Part shown: positions 33,709-43,114 of the stretch, in pieces
How the letters are laid out: every line of letters starts with the position of its first letter
Position numbering within the stretch: position 1 is the stretch's first letter
Origin: a filamentous cyanobacterium CCP2
Lineage (GTDB): Bacteria; Cyanobacteriota; Cyanobacteriia; Elainellales; Elainellaceae
Direction: 5' to 3'
DNA length: 64,000 nucleotides
Assembly (NCBI GenBank): GCA_003003615.1
Contig: PVWD01000001.1
Coordinates: forward strand, 1-64,000
Translations under genes and position numbers: made by a program
The notes under the pieces: generated by a model
The model's database searches: none
Seen by the model: only the letters and a program-made list of their open reading frames with translations
Told to the model about the DNA's origin: nothing

Positions 33709-33758
33709 TCGATTTAGACCTGTTTAATGAAAACAACAATTTGGAAAAACCCTGTGCT

Positions 33759-35612
33759 TTAGCTATTAGACGGCGGAGCAAGCACTTCTGGGTCGTCGTC
33801 GATCGACAGCAAAAACTGAATCAAATCCGTCTGGTCTTGCGGCGTAAATCCTGCTTTCTCGTCTACCCAGTAGGCGTGTCCGCTGCCATCAACATTGGCT
33901 CGTTGCAAATCAGGATTTGCCCGGTTTGCAGCAACCATCGGCTCCCGCAAATCTCGATCAAGTAACATCCGTAGGCTTGCTTCGGGATCAGGTTTGACAT
34001 TTCGCATCAACGTGCCAACGATGCCAATTTGGTCTGGATTCGCAATGCTAAAGTATCCATCTGTGTCTCGCTTTATGGCATCTGATCCCGCTGCGACACC
34101 GCCGTCATGCAGATAGGGAGCGAGCAGATAAAGTCCAATTAGCTTGGGAACTTTGTACCCTCCAGCCGGATCGCTCAGTGCATAGGCAAGATCGATGTCT
34201 TCTTGGGGAGTGATATCTGTTGGGATTGATAGTACAGGAGGGTTGGGCGGCAGCGGTACTGAAACATTCGGTGGATAGGTTTGCGGCGGGGGGACAAACA
34301 GTTCGGCAAATCCTTTGGAAGCAGGCGCTCGTAGCGGTTGTGTCCCAACCTCTTTGACGGGAATTACCTTATGGTTAGTGAAATAGCGACCACTGTGGCA
34401 GGTCGCACAATTGGCTTTCGTAAAAATTGCTGCCCCTCGTTCTAGCGTTTCTGGGTCAGCCGATGAGTACGGAGGGGGTGCCAAGGTGTTTTGCCAAGCA
34501 GACATGCCATTGAGTTGAGCCGCAACAGGTAAACCCGGTGTGGATGCCATCAAACCGTTCTGCATGAACAGCGATCCCTTTGGATATTCTGGCATCTGAA
34601 TGGTTTGATTAATTCCGGGTGCTCCCGGTGTGGGATCGACTTGATCAATAAATTCTGAAGGGCGAACTCCTTCGGGTAGGCGGTATTTAGGGTTAGCTGC
34701 CTTTTGGAACATGGCTCCCAGGTACGTTTCTTTATCGATGCCAAAAGCACTTTCAGCCACATCCGCTGTTGTTGTCGGGTCGGCATTGAGACCAAACACA
34801 GCATTGTTTAAAGTAGTCAAGCCGTGGAACCAGCCGATCGAGGCGACACCGCTCCAGGCATAAGGATGGGCATTATGGGTATAGGAAGAGGGAATCTTTG
34901 CCGAATTGTTTTTGAGGTCGCCGTTAGAAACGAAGTTTCCGGGAGGCCAGGCAAGGATGGAGGCATCCACTTCGTCTTCTAGCGTCTTCGCGTCTGGCAA
35001 ATAAGCCTGCTCTCCATTGCCATTGATGTATGAGTGCTGACCAGGAGGAATGTTTGTTGGGTTAACATCGGTTTGACGAAATAGGGCGGCTGTGTTGGAA
35101 GCCATCGCCAACAGTACCCCAAGATTGATGTCTGTATTGGTTGCGCCTTCCATGATGCGTCCAGTTTTCTCATTCACAGCCGTATGGCAGACAGCACAGG
35201 TCACTCCCACCCGGAGTTTGGCATTGTCAATGTGGGTGATTAATCCCAGGGGGAAGAGGGAACCTTTTGGAACATCAAGACCTGTATTTAGTGATGTGCC
35301 TGCTTTAAAAGTGCGTCCTCCGATAGTGACATCCTGATCGAGGGGAATTTGCAAATTCGTTGTGGATTCACCCTTGAGGGCTGTAATCGCTGTTACCAAC
35401 TTCCTCACGGTTAGAGGACCGTCCAGAATGCCGATAACATCCGTAAAAAGAATTTCATTGCCAAATGTTTCCTGATAAAACGCATCTCGTCCCAGATCAA
35501 TCAGGTTTTCAGTGATCTCGACTGCCCCTTTTTCAGGTGATAACTGTTCGCGCCCCGATTGTGTCTGCAAGAGAGTGGCTGCCTCTTCTTTATTAACGAC
35601 TTTGCCCAGCAC
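33759..35612 (-). CDS. Di-haem cytochrome c (peroxidase-like); intact frame lacks its export signal
   Basis: The open frame from GTG 35,612 encodes 617 residues with two haem sites, CAVCH (139-143) and CATCH near 400, separated by a large domain; it resembles cyanobacterial c-type cytochromes of the CcP/MauG-like group. It lacks a signal peptide. A separate frame upstream (35,775-35,713) encodes MWFRSLIILIALVVLAGLAG behind a GAGGA site, then stops at TAA; its continuation reaches GRPPGIGMTYI before a TA-rich stretch. The mature frame extends upstream as YTPFTKSAPRGVGSYD. This suggests one nonsense mutation plus one frameshift near 35,655-35,668, so export is likely lost. Confidence 0.75.
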   Translation of the reverse strand: MLGKVVNKEEAATLLQTQSGREQLSPEKGAVEITENLIDLGRDAFYQETFGNEILFTDVIGILDGPLTVRKLVTAITALKGESTTNLQIPLDQDVTIGGRTFKAGTSLNTGLDVPKGSLFPLGLITHIDNAKLRVGVTCAVCHTAVNEKTGRIMEGATNTDINLGVLLAMASNTAALFRQTDVNPTNIPPGQHSYINGNGEQAYLPDAKTLEDEVDASILAWPPGNFVSNGDLKNNSAKIPSSYTHNAHPYAWSGVASIGWFHGLTTLNNAVFGLNADPTTTADVAESAFGIDKETYLGAMFQKAANPKYRLPEGVRPSEFIDQVDPTPGAPGINQTIQMPEYPKGSLFMQNGLMASTPGLPVAAQLNGMSAWQNTLAPPPYSSADPETLERGAAIFTKANCATCHSGRYFTNHKVIPVKEVGTQPLRAPASKGFAELFVPPPQTYPPNVSVPLPPNPPVLSIPTDITPQEDIDLAYALSDPAGGYKVPKLIGLYLLAPYLHDGGVAAGSDAIKRDTDGYFSIANPDQIGIVGTLMRNVKPDPEASLRMLLDRDLREPMVAANRANPDLQRANVDGSGHAYWVDEKAGFTPQDQTDLIQFLLSIDDDPEVLAPPSNS

Positions 35613-35712
35613 ATCATACGAGCCAACCCCCCTTGGCGCAGATTTTGTAAATGGGGTATATATAGGTCATGCCAATGCCCGGTGGTCTTCCAGGCAGGGT
35701 CAGTTCAATTTG

Positions 35713-35775
35713 TTAGCCTGCCAAACCAGCAAGGACGACCAGAGCAATTAGGATAATCAGTGAGCGGAACCACAT
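35713..35775 (-). pseudogene. Detached signal-peptide fragment of the di-haem cytochrome gene
   Basis: ATG at 35,775-35,773 with GAGGA just upstream begins MWFRSLIILIALVVLAGLAG, a typical export signal, followed by TAA at 35,715-35,713. Continuing past the stop gives QIELTLPGRPPGIGMTYI, in the orientation and order expected for the N-terminus of the cytochrome. Confidence 0.55.
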
Positions 35776-35802
35776 ATTCAGATCCTCATTTCTTGCTAAA
35801 CG

Positions 35803-37425
35803 CTAATTCTGTGACAGCAGGTTACGGTTTCGTTTGAAACGGTCGAGCAACCAGGCTGCCAATCCTGCTACTGCCAACAAGGGGGTAAGCCAGTCTCCCC
35901 ATCGAACATAGAGAGTTTGAGTTGAGCGGCGATAAATGGTATCGATGTGAAGTTCATAGGTGTTTAAGCTGGAGCGCCATAGGGTTCGTCCATGCGGGTC
36001 TACGATGCCGGAATAACCTGTGTTAGTGGCACGCACTGCCCAGCGATCGCTTTCAATTGCTCGCATGACATCCTGAGCATGATGTTGAGCAGGCATGGCT
36101 GGACTGTAATGGGCATTGTTGGAAGCGGTGAGGATAAACTGCCCTCCTGTCGCTGCTTGAGCGCGAAAATGCTCAGCAAAGGCAGACTCATAGCAAATTC
36201 CCACGATCGCTCGACCGAAGGGGGTATCGAAGGTTTGGTTAGATTGACCTGCAATCAGATTTGCTTTGAGCGGTGAGAGGCGATTCACGAATTGACCCAA
36301 CCATTGCTCAAAGGGGATGTACTCGCCCAATGGCACTAGCTTGGCTTTCCGGTATTCACTGAGGGTCTGCCCATTGCCCGCAACGGTAAACAGGCTATTG
36401 GTCAAGCGATTTCCTTGCGTACCCAAGGCTCCAACCCACGCCACAACTTTTTCTTCCAAAATGGTTTGATAAAAGGGATTTTGAATGCGGTTTGGCTCAG
36501 TCCATCGAAAGGGTAAAGCAACCTCTGGAGTGAGAACGGCATCAACCCCTTGATTTGCCAGTATCTGATACCCCTTAGTGTAGTTTTTGAGAGCGCGTTG
36601 CCAGCCTTCTTCGTAGAGCTTGACTTCGTTCGGAATATTGCCCTGAATGATGCCGACTTTCAGTGCTGATGAAGGAGGTTGAGCAAGTGGACGAATGTAG
36701 AAGGTAAAGCCGATTAAATGCAGAGTGATGATTGCTCCAGCAGCGATACACAAGTACTTCCAGTTGAAATAGATAGGGCGAGTTACGTTTTTGCGGTTAA
36801 TCCATGCCTCGGCAATCCATCCATTTACAGTAATAATGGCGGCGGTTACGGTGAGAGGACCTGAAATTTGCCCTAGATGCAGGAGTGGCAAGTTGAAGGG
36901 ACTTTGCGTGTAGGACAGAGCACTCCAGTAAAGCGGTCCTTGGCTCCAGAGAAATTCCAGGCTACACCAAAGGGCTGTTCCAATCAGGACACGACTGAGA
37001 GCGATTCTTAACTTGGATGTTTGAGACAGAGATCGACAAACAAATCCAAATATTCCTACCCATAGCGCCACCTGGACAGCCCCCCACAACGTGATGAAGA
37101 TCCAGCAGAAGAGGGCGATCGCCAGACTTGCCCACCAGTTGACTCCCATCCAGGTCATGGGGTGAATGCCAGTAATCCAGGATAGTGCCAGTCCGTGATA
37201 CCCGATTCCCCAAACCAATCCTTGTAAGAGCAATGCTTTGAAACTGCTCTTGAATTTCACCGCTAAAACCCATAACGGCACCAGTGCAACCCATGCCAGA
37301 ACCCAGAAACTAAGGGGAGCAGGTGCTAACCCCATTAAAATGCCACTTGTTAGAACAATGATGAGAGGTTGATGCTGCCAGAGCCGTTTTTTGAGATTCA
37401 GCTTCAGGGGCTTAGGTTCAGTCAT
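35803..37425 (-). CDS. lnt: Apolipoprotein N-acyltransferase
   Basis: A 540-residue protein with an N-terminal membrane bundle (about residues 20-245) and a nitrilase-like domain. The catalytic triad is visible: E301 (LTPEVALPF), K362 (KLVPLGEY) and C411 (GICYES). It adds the third acyl chain to lipoproteins. It shares a 4-bp overlap with the methyltransferase upstream. Together with lspA it gives the plasmid two of the three lipoprotein-maturation enzymes; lgt is not seen. Confidence 0.93.
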   Translation of the reverse strand: MTEPKPLKLNLKKRLWQHQPLIIVLTSGILMGLAPAPLSFWVLAWVALVPLWVLAVKFKSSFKALLLQGLVWGIGYHGLALSWITGIHPMTWMGVNWWASLAIALFCWIFITLWGAVQVALWVGIFGFVCRSLSQTSKLRIALSRVLIGTALWCSLEFLWSQGPLYWSALSYTQSPFNLPLLHLGQISGPLTVTAAIITVNGWIAEAWINRKNVTRPIYFNWKYLCIAAGAIITLHLIGFTFYIRPLAQPPSSALKVGIIQGNIPNEVKLYEEGWQRALKNYTKGYQILANQGVDAVLTPEVALPFRWTEPNRIQNPFYQTILEEKVVAWVGALGTQGNRLTNSLFTVAGNGQTLSEYRKAKLVPLGEYIPFEQWLGQFVNRLSPLKANLIAGQSNQTFDTPFGRAIVGICYESAFAEHFRAQAATGGQFILTASNNAHYSPAMPAQHHAQDVMRAIESDRWAVRATNTGYSGIVDPHGRTLWRSSLNTYELHIDTIYRRSTQTLYVRWGDWLTPLLAVAGLAAWLLDRFKRNRNLLSQN

Positions 37426-38063
37426 GGATTCGTCGGGCGGACAAAGTTCATCGTAAATGCAAGCCAGTTTCCGTAGAGGCGATCGAAGCGAAATCCAGCT
37501 TCTTCAGCCAAACGGCGAACTGTGCTCTGGCTTTGATAGTGGGGATCGGGGATGACTTCGGTGATTGATAGGACACCGTTAGGTTTGAGCGCTTCATAGA
37601 CCTCTCGTAGTGCCGCTTCCCGGTCTGGAATCTCTCCCAGCACCGTCACCAGCCACGCTCGATCAAAGGCATGATGCTCCAGTTTGCCTTCGCCCGCTCC
37701 AGCCCGTATCATCCGCACGTTGGTCAGGTTTCGTTCACGCACTCGCTTTGCCACTCGATCCAACATGCCTTGCTGGATGTCTAATGCGACAACCTCGCCG
37801 TTGGGTCCTACCCGTTCAGCCGCCGGAATGGTGATTCGCCCCGGTCCACAACCAATATCTAAAACGCGCATACCGGAAGCAATTTCAAGACGATCGAGAA
37901 GGGTTGCACTGCTGGCAACAGCATTCATGTATCCGTTTTCTAACGACCAGCCTAGCCAAGGTGGGCAGGGCAGCGATCGTTGTCGAGCAGCAAATCGCCA
38001 CCATAAACCTATTCCAATCAGAATGGTAAAGGGTATCCCAATATCAAACAAAATTGTTCTCAT
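37422..38063 (-). CDS. Membrane-anchored class I SAM-dependent methyltransferase
   Basis: A 213-residue protein with one N-terminal membrane segment (FTILIGIGLWWRF) and a Rossmann methyltransferase domain: VLDIGCGPGRIT motif I (about 70-81), VVALDIQQGM, AWLVTVLGEIPD and LKPNGVLSITE. It resembles UbiE/arsenite-type methyltransferases, but the substrate is not evident. Its stop overlaps lnt by 4 bp, suggesting coupled translation and perhaps a lipid or envelope substrate. Confidence 0.8.
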   Translation of the reverse strand: MRTILFDIGIPFTILIGIGLWWRFAARQRSLPCPPWLGWSLENGYMNAVASSATLLDRLEIASGMRVLDIGCGPGRITIPAAERVGPNGEVVALDIQQGMLDRVAKRVRERNLTNVRMIRAGAGEGKLEHHAFDRAWLVTVLGEIPDREAALREVYEALKPNGVLSITEVIPDPHYQSQSTVRRLAEEAGFRFDRLYGNWLAFTMNFVRPTNP

Positions 38064-38199
38064 AGCATTGAAACCCTCATTACGATTTTGGTATCAGAGC
38101 TTGCTCTGTTTATGCTTTCTTAATCACTCCAAACCACAGCAGTTGGTGAGACCGTTTTGATGTTATTTCCTCTATTTGCACTCTTTTGTCTGATGTAGC

Positions 38200-38841
38200 T
38201 CATCGCCTTGTTCCAGAGCGCGACTCTCTTGCAGCATCGCGCAGAATATCGATTCCACCTTTCACGGCGATCGCGGCAATTGCGACACCGACGACCAGAT
38301 CGGGCCAAGGTTGATTAATCCAGGCAACTAGCCCACCAGCAACCAGAATGCCCAGGTTAGAGATAAAGTCGTTAATGCTGAAGGTTTGGGCTGCACGGAG
38401 GTTGACATCGGCATTTTTTAGGGGCTTCAGCAGTTTGAGGCTAAGTAGATTGATTGCCGTCGAAATCACGCTCATTGCGACCATGACGATTCCAGTAGGC
38501 TCGGTGCCTGTCATGACACGACGGATTGCATCGCCTAAAACGCCAATTGCGAAGATAATTAGAAGCACACCTGATACACGCGCTGCGACAACTTTCAGCT
38601 TTGGCGATCGCCCGATCGCGAAAAGACTGATTGCGTAGACAGCACTGTCGGATAAGTTGTCCAAGGCATTAGCGATCAACCCACTGGAGTTACCCAGTAA
38701 GCCGGTTATGAATAGTGAAAGCGACAGGAGCACATTCAATCCCAGAACCTGAAATAAAACGCGGCGCTTTCGGCGTGCCGTCGCGTCAACAGTTTTGTTT
38801 TTGTTTGAGTCTTTGTTGGAGTCGTTAGTTGCTTTGCTCAT
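38200..38841 (-). CDS. CDF-like cation transporter lacking the C-terminal domain
   Basis: A 213-residue membrane protein. N-terminal Asn/Asp/Lys-rich tail, then CDF-type helices with D61-x3-D65 (ALDNLSD) and, in TM5, SIND (N157, D158) instead of HxxxD. It ends shortly after TM6, with no cytoplasmic metal-binding domain. This Asp/Asn subtype occurs in metal-resistance clusters. It overlaps the downstream stop/start region of the methyltransferase-like gene at 38,838 by 4 bp (ATGA). Confidence 0.75.
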   Translation of the reverse strand: MSKATNDSNKDSNKNKTVDATARRKRRVLFQVLGLNVLLSLSLFITGLLGNSSGLIANALDNLSDSAVYAISLFAIGRSPKLKVVAARVSGVLLIIFAIGVLGDAIRRVMTGTEPTGIVMVAMSVISTAINLLSLKLLKPLKNADVNLRAAQTFSINDFISNLGILVAGGLVAWINQPWPDLVVGVAIAAIAVKGGIDILRDAARESRSGTRR

Positions 38842-39467
38842 AATGATTCTGGGTTTGAGAATGCTTGCCTGTGTGTAAAGTGCGGAATCAAACGACCCGT
38901 GTGTTTCATGTACTCACGGTACTGACCGCCGAACGTTTCAATCATCATTGCTTCTTCTTCAGGAATCCGTAGAACAACGATTAGCAATATCAATAGGGTC
39001 CCAATTAGTCCGATGAACCAACTTGCAGTTAGGAGACAAATGCCAAGTTCAAACAGAAAAAAAGCTGAATACATGGGATGCCGAACCCAACGATACAGTC
39101 CATGCGTAATCAACTGATGATGTTCTCGTACCACTAGAGTGGGGCTGAAGTTCTTACCCAGGGAATGATGAACCCATCCCCATGCAGCCAGCGCAAATAC
39201 CATCAAACCGGCTCCACTCCAACGCAGTCCTACCGGAAAATTTAGAGCAGACCATTTCATCCATTCAGGATTAATGATCCAAACCAAAAGACTGCCAAGC
39301 CAGGTGAGACTAGTCGGAATTCCTAGTACCAAAAACCAGTTGCTTTCCCTTTCTGTAAATTGGCTCTCGCGAAAAACTCCACTCTTGACGCGGTAGTAAA
39401 TTCGCATGATCGCCAATACAGCAAGAGCGGCTGCAAGGATAATTTGAAAAATGGTTTCGTTCAACAT
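38838..39467 (-). CDS. Isoprenylcysteine carboxyl methyltransferase-like (ICMT/PEMT family) membrane protein
   Basis: A 209-residue membrane protein. The C-terminal half has the family signature GLYRWVRHPMYSAFFLFELG and a final EEEAMMIETFGGQYREYMKHTGRLIP, the SAM- and substrate-binding core of ICMT and bacterial phospholipid/isoprenoid methyltransferases. Substrate unknown. It lies between a P450 and a CDF gene in one minus-strand run, with a 4-bp overlap to the CDF. Confidence 0.82.
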   Translation of the reverse strand: MLNETIFQIILAAALAVLAIMRIYYRVKSGVFRESQFTERESNWFLVLGIPTSLTWLGSLLVWIINPEWMKWSALNFPVGLRWSGAGLMVFALAAWGWVHHSLGKNFSPTLVVREHHQLITHGLYRWVRHPMYSAFFLFELGICLLTASWFIGLIGTLLILLIVVLRIPEEEAMMIETFGGQYREYMKHTGRLIPHFTHRQAFSNPESL

Positions 39468-39520
39468 ACTTCTGGACTCTCATGGTTGATTTGCTGGCAG
39501 GTGTAAATGAACGGAAGTTC

Positions 39521-40906
39521 TTAGGACTGAGGTTGAAGATTCAACTCTCGCAGCCGCACCAAAATGCCGCATTCGGGACGAAGTGTAATGGAAGCTTGGG
39601 GAATAATGGGACAGCTTGGCGTGACATCGAGTTGGAAGCGCTGCGCGATCGTTGCCAGCAGCAGAACGGCTTCCATTAGGGCAAAGCCTTTGCCAATGCA
39701 AATGCGCGGACCATCACCAAAGGGAATGTACACACCTCTCGGCAGCTTTTTCTCCAGATCATCTGCCCATCGCTCCGGTTGAAACGCTTCTGGATTGTCG
39801 AAATACTTAGGACTGCGATGCATGACCCACTGACTGATCATCACAACAGTTCCAGCAGGCACCATGTAGTCTCCAATCGTGCAATCTTCGGCAGCTTCTC
39901 GTCCAAAAAGGGAGACAGGCGGATAGAGCCGCATTGCCTCTTTTACGACCATGTTCGTGTAATTCAAACGCGGCAGGTCAGCGACCGTAGGAGTGCGGAC
40001 ATCCAGCACTTCTTGCAACTCGTTCTGCAACTTGGTTCGCACCTCTGGATTGTCTGACAAGAGCATCCAGGTCCATGAGAGAGCGTTGGCAGTTGTCTCA
40101 TGCCCTGCTAACATCAGGGTTGCTACTTCGTCGCGCAATTGCTTGTCATCCATCTGATTGCCCGTTTCCTCATCACGAGCTTGCATCAACATTGACAACA
40201 AATCGCCAGTCTCTTCATTGCTAGAGCGGCGTTGGCGAATCAGGGTGTAGATGGCTTCATCCATTTCGGCGATCGCCTGACGGTATCGGATATTCTCTGG
40301 TCTGGGAAACCATTCCAGCACCAGATAGCCCTGCCTGCGCTTACTTTCAAACCAGTTCATAGTTACATCTAGCGCACGGGCAACCGCATTTGCTTCACTC
40401 TCATCGACATCCTGGTTGAAAATTGTTTTCATGACAATGTTGAGCGTGAGACGCATCATATCAGCATGAATGTCACGCTCTTCTCCATCGCGCCAGGTAT
40501 TAACCATGCGCTCGGCATAGTTCACCATCGCTTCGCTATAGCCTTGAATGCGCGACTGATGAAATACAGGTTGAGCTAAACGTCGCTGCCGCAGCCAAGA
40601 ATCCCCTTCAGTCGTGAGTAATCCTTCGCCTAGTAAGGTTTTTAGAATCCGAAATCCTCGGCTTTTAATGAATTTCTCCCGGTCTTTCAGCACTTGCTCG
40701 ATGTAGTCGGGATTGGTAATGAGGCAGGCAGGCGTTAAGCCCAATCGCAGCGGCACAATATCGCCATACTCACGGGCGCAGCGAGTTAAAAAGGCTAGTG
40801 GATCATTGCCTAAATCAACCAAACTCCCGACGATGGAATTACCTTGAGGTCCGGGCAGGTCGAAGATATCTTGAGTCATGAAAAAATTCCTTTTGATGAA
40901 CGACAA
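39521..40906 (-). CDS. Cytochrome P450
   Basis: A 461-residue P450. I-helix AGHETTANALSW, K-helix EAMRLYP (ExxR), PERW meander and the haem loop FGDGPRICIGKGFA with C403 as the iron ligand. Length is normal. The ATG nine codons inside (MTQDIFDLPGP, 40,879) follows AAGGAA and is a better start than 40,906. It would hydroxylate or epoxidise a lipophilic substrate, perhaps a fatty acid or terpenoid. No ferredoxin partner is adjacent. Confidence 0.92.
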   Translation of the reverse strand: MSFIKRNFFMTQDIFDLPGPQGNSIVGSLVDLGNDPLAFLTRCAREYGDIVPLRLGLTPACLITNPDYIEQVLKDREKFIKSRGFRILKTLLGEGLLTTEGDSWLRQRRLAQPVFHQSRIQGYSEAMVNYAERMVNTWRDGEERDIHADMMRLTLNIVMKTIFNQDVDESEANAVARALDVTMNWFESKRRQGYLVLEWFPRPENIRYRQAIAEMDEAIYTLIRQRRSSNEETGDLLSMLMQARDEETGNQMDDKQLRDEVATLMLAGHETTANALSWTWMLLSDNPEVRTKLQNELQEVLDVRTPTVADLPRLNYTNMVVKEAMRLYPPVSLFGREAAEDCTIGDYMVPAGTVVMISQWVMHRSPKYFDNPEAFQPERWADDLEKKLPRGVYIPFGDGPRICIGKGFALMEAVLLLATIAQRFQLDVTPSCPIIPQASITLRPECGILVRLRELNLQPQS

Positions 40907-41012
40907 ACATTTAGACTTTTAGATAAAGCAGGGTTTTCGTTGTATCAAAGCGATCGTTCTAAACCGCGCTGAATATTGTGCGACCGACAAGAGCATAGGT
41001 ATCTAGCAACCG

Positions 41013-42983
41013 CTAGACCTGTTGCCGAGTAATGCGTAAGCCATTGGCGATCGCCAACAGTTCACTGGCTTCATGGGCAAATACCGCAGCCGTAATTCCT
41101 AACAAGCCAAGAATTGCACCGGGAATTAGAATGACCAGCACCAGAATGGAGAAGACAATGTTTTGAAAACTAATGCGTTGGCTGGCTTTGGCAAGCTTCA
41201 GTGCATAGGCAACCCGACTCGGATCGTCGCCCATGAGGGCGATATCAGCCGCTTCGATCGCCGCATCGGTTCCGGCTGTGCCCATTGCAAGTCCTACGGT
41301 CGCCGTTGCTAAGGCTGGAGCATCATTGATCCCATCTCCGGTCATCGCAACCGGACCATACTGCTGTTCAAGCTCCTGAATCGCCTTCACCTTGTCATCG
41401 GGTTTGAGATCAGCTCGAACTTCGTCAATGCCGAGTTCAGCGGCGATCGCTTTAGCAGTTCGGGCATTGTCTCCAGTTAGCATCGCAACTTTGACCTGCA
41501 TCTTGTGCAGTTGTTGAATCGCCCGTTTCGCTTCTGGGCGGGGTTCGTCTCGAATGGCGAATAAACCCTCAATCCGATCTTGAGTTCCAACCAGAACAAC
41601 TGTTTTGCCCTCTACCTGCAATCGCTCAATTTCAGGTTCTAATCGTTCTAAGGGAACCCGCAGTTGTCGAAATAGACCTGGACTACCGATATAAATTGTC
41701 TGTCCGTCTATATCGGCTTTTGCACCTGCACCTGTAAGCGATTGAAAATTCTGCACCGCTGCAATTGCAATGCCTTCCGCCTGCGCGTTTTCTACAATGG
41801 CTTTCGCCAGCGGATGTTCGCTCAAGTGCTCGATGCTGGCAGCCTGACGCAGTAATGAGGCAGTCTCATTGGTCGTTGAGAGAACATTCGTTACAATAGG
41901 CTTGCCGCGAGTGAGGGTACCAGTTTTGTCAAACGCCACAACTCGAATCTTTGCCAGGTTCTCCAGGTGAATACCGCCTTTGATTAACACGCCTTCTCGA
42001 CCCGATCGCCCGATCGCGGCTGAGATCGCAACGGGAGTTGAAATCACCAAGGCACAGGGAGCCGCCGCCACAAGCAGGACGACCGCTCGAACCGACCAGA
42101 GGGCGAAGTTAGCCTTCAACAGGAACGGGATAACGACCAGGAGCAGTGCAACAACCAAGACAGCAGGACTGTAGCGGCGACCAAAGCGATCGATCCAGCG
42201 TTGAGCACTAGACTTCACACCTTGAGCTTCCTCAACTGTTTGAATAATTTTTTGCAGGGAGTTAGAAGCAAAGCTGGTCGTTGCTCGCACCTTGAGAATG
42301 CCAGTCGTGTTAATTGTTCCGGCAAACACTTTGTCACCCAAGGCTTTTTCAACTGGAACTGATTCTCCGGTGACGGCTGCCTCATCGATACTGCTAGCTC
42401 CCTCGATGATTTCTCCATCTGTTGGAATGCGTTCACCCGGACGAACCAGAAACAGGTTGCCAGCCTCAAGCTCTTTCGCAGAAATCTGCACTTCTCCCGC
42501 ATCGGTCAAAAGAGCAGCGGTTTCGGGCACTAAGTCCAGCAGCGCCCGAATAGCAGTACGAGTGCGGGCAAACGTGTATTCCTCGATTGACTCGGCTCCA
42601 GCATAGAGAAACACCAGAAAGGCAGCTTCAAACCATTGCCCCAAAATGACAGCTCCCAAAGTGGCAAACGCCATTAATGCTTCAATGCCAATCTCCCGTT
42701 CTTCCACAAATTCTTCCCAACCTTCTCGTGCCCAGTAATAAGCACCAATCAAAATAGCCAGCCCGAAAATGCTGTAGGGGACGTAAACCGGAACTTGAAA
42801 CTGGCTGACCAGCCAACCTGTAACCAGTAACGCTCCGGCAATCAATGCATTCCGAATGGGAGGAAACGCATACCAGGGACCCTCAAACCCTTCTACATCG
42901 TCATCATCGTCTTGGTCGGTGTCGTGATTATGGTTGTCAGCCTGCTGCAACTGGAGCGCTCTCCGTTCTTCATCTGAAGACAT
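41013..42983 (-). CDS. P1B-type metal ATPase with APC membrane motif and His/Asp-rich N-terminus
   Basis: A 656-residue pump without HMA domains. Its N-terminus (residues 16-30) is His/Asp rich. TGESVP (205-210), DKTGT (D352), SEHPLAKAIV, TGDNARTAKA and GDGINDAPAL are present. The membrane motif is A308-P309-C310 (AAAPCALVIST), lacking the first Cys of CPC; P1B-4 pumps have SPC, so metal specificity may differ. An operator-like repeat at 43,012-43,033 lies just upstream of its start codon. Confidence 0.88.
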   Translation of the reverse strand: MSSDEERRALQLQQADNHNHDTDQDDDDDVEGFEGPWYAFPPIRNALIAGALLVTGWLVSQFQVPVYVPYSIFGLAILIGAYYWAREGWEEFVEEREIGIEALMAFATLGAVILGQWFEAAFLVFLYAGAESIEEYTFARTRTAIRALLDLVPETAALLTDAGEVQISAKELEAGNLFLVRPGERIPTDGEIIEGASSIDEAAVTGESVPVEKALGDKVFAGTINTTGILKVRATTSFASNSLQKIIQTVEEAQGVKSSAQRWIDRFGRRYSPAVLVVALLLVVIPFLLKANFALWSVRAVVLLVAAAPCALVISTPVAISAAIGRSGREGVLIKGGIHLENLAKIRVVAFDKTGTLTRGKPIVTNVLSTTNETASLLRQAASIEHLSEHPLAKAIVENAQAEGIAIAAVQNFQSLTGAGAKADIDGQTIYIGSPGLFRQLRVPLERLEPEIERLQVEGKTVVLVGTQDRIEGLFAIRDEPRPEAKRAIQQLHKMQVKVAMLTGDNARTAKAIAAELGIDEVRADLKPDDKVKAIQELEQQYGPVAMTGDGINDAPALATATVGLAMGTAGTDAAIEAADIALMGDDPSRVAYALKLAKASQRISFQNIVFSILVLVILIPGAILGLLGITAAVFAHEASELLAIANGLRITRQQV

Positions 42984-43011
42984 AGCATCACCCTTGGAAG
43001 TTCACAAACAG

Positions 43012-43033
43012 CATATCAGTAGATCATGATATG
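43012..43033. promoter_or_regulatory. CATATCA/TGATATG operator between ATPase and exported-protein gene
   Basis: CATATCA (43,012-43,018) and TGATATG (43,027-43,033) form a 7-bp inverted repeat in the 131-bp divergent region. The left half CATATCAGTA is identical to the left half of the cmtR operator at 27,076-27,085, so the same ArsR protein may control both. Confidence 0.55.
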
Positions 43034-43114
43034 TTAATTTCAGTGAATGATCGAGGCGCGTTGGATGAACTGATGTATTCTCGTTAAGAAATTTATTGAT
43101 ATGAGGAGTAAACA

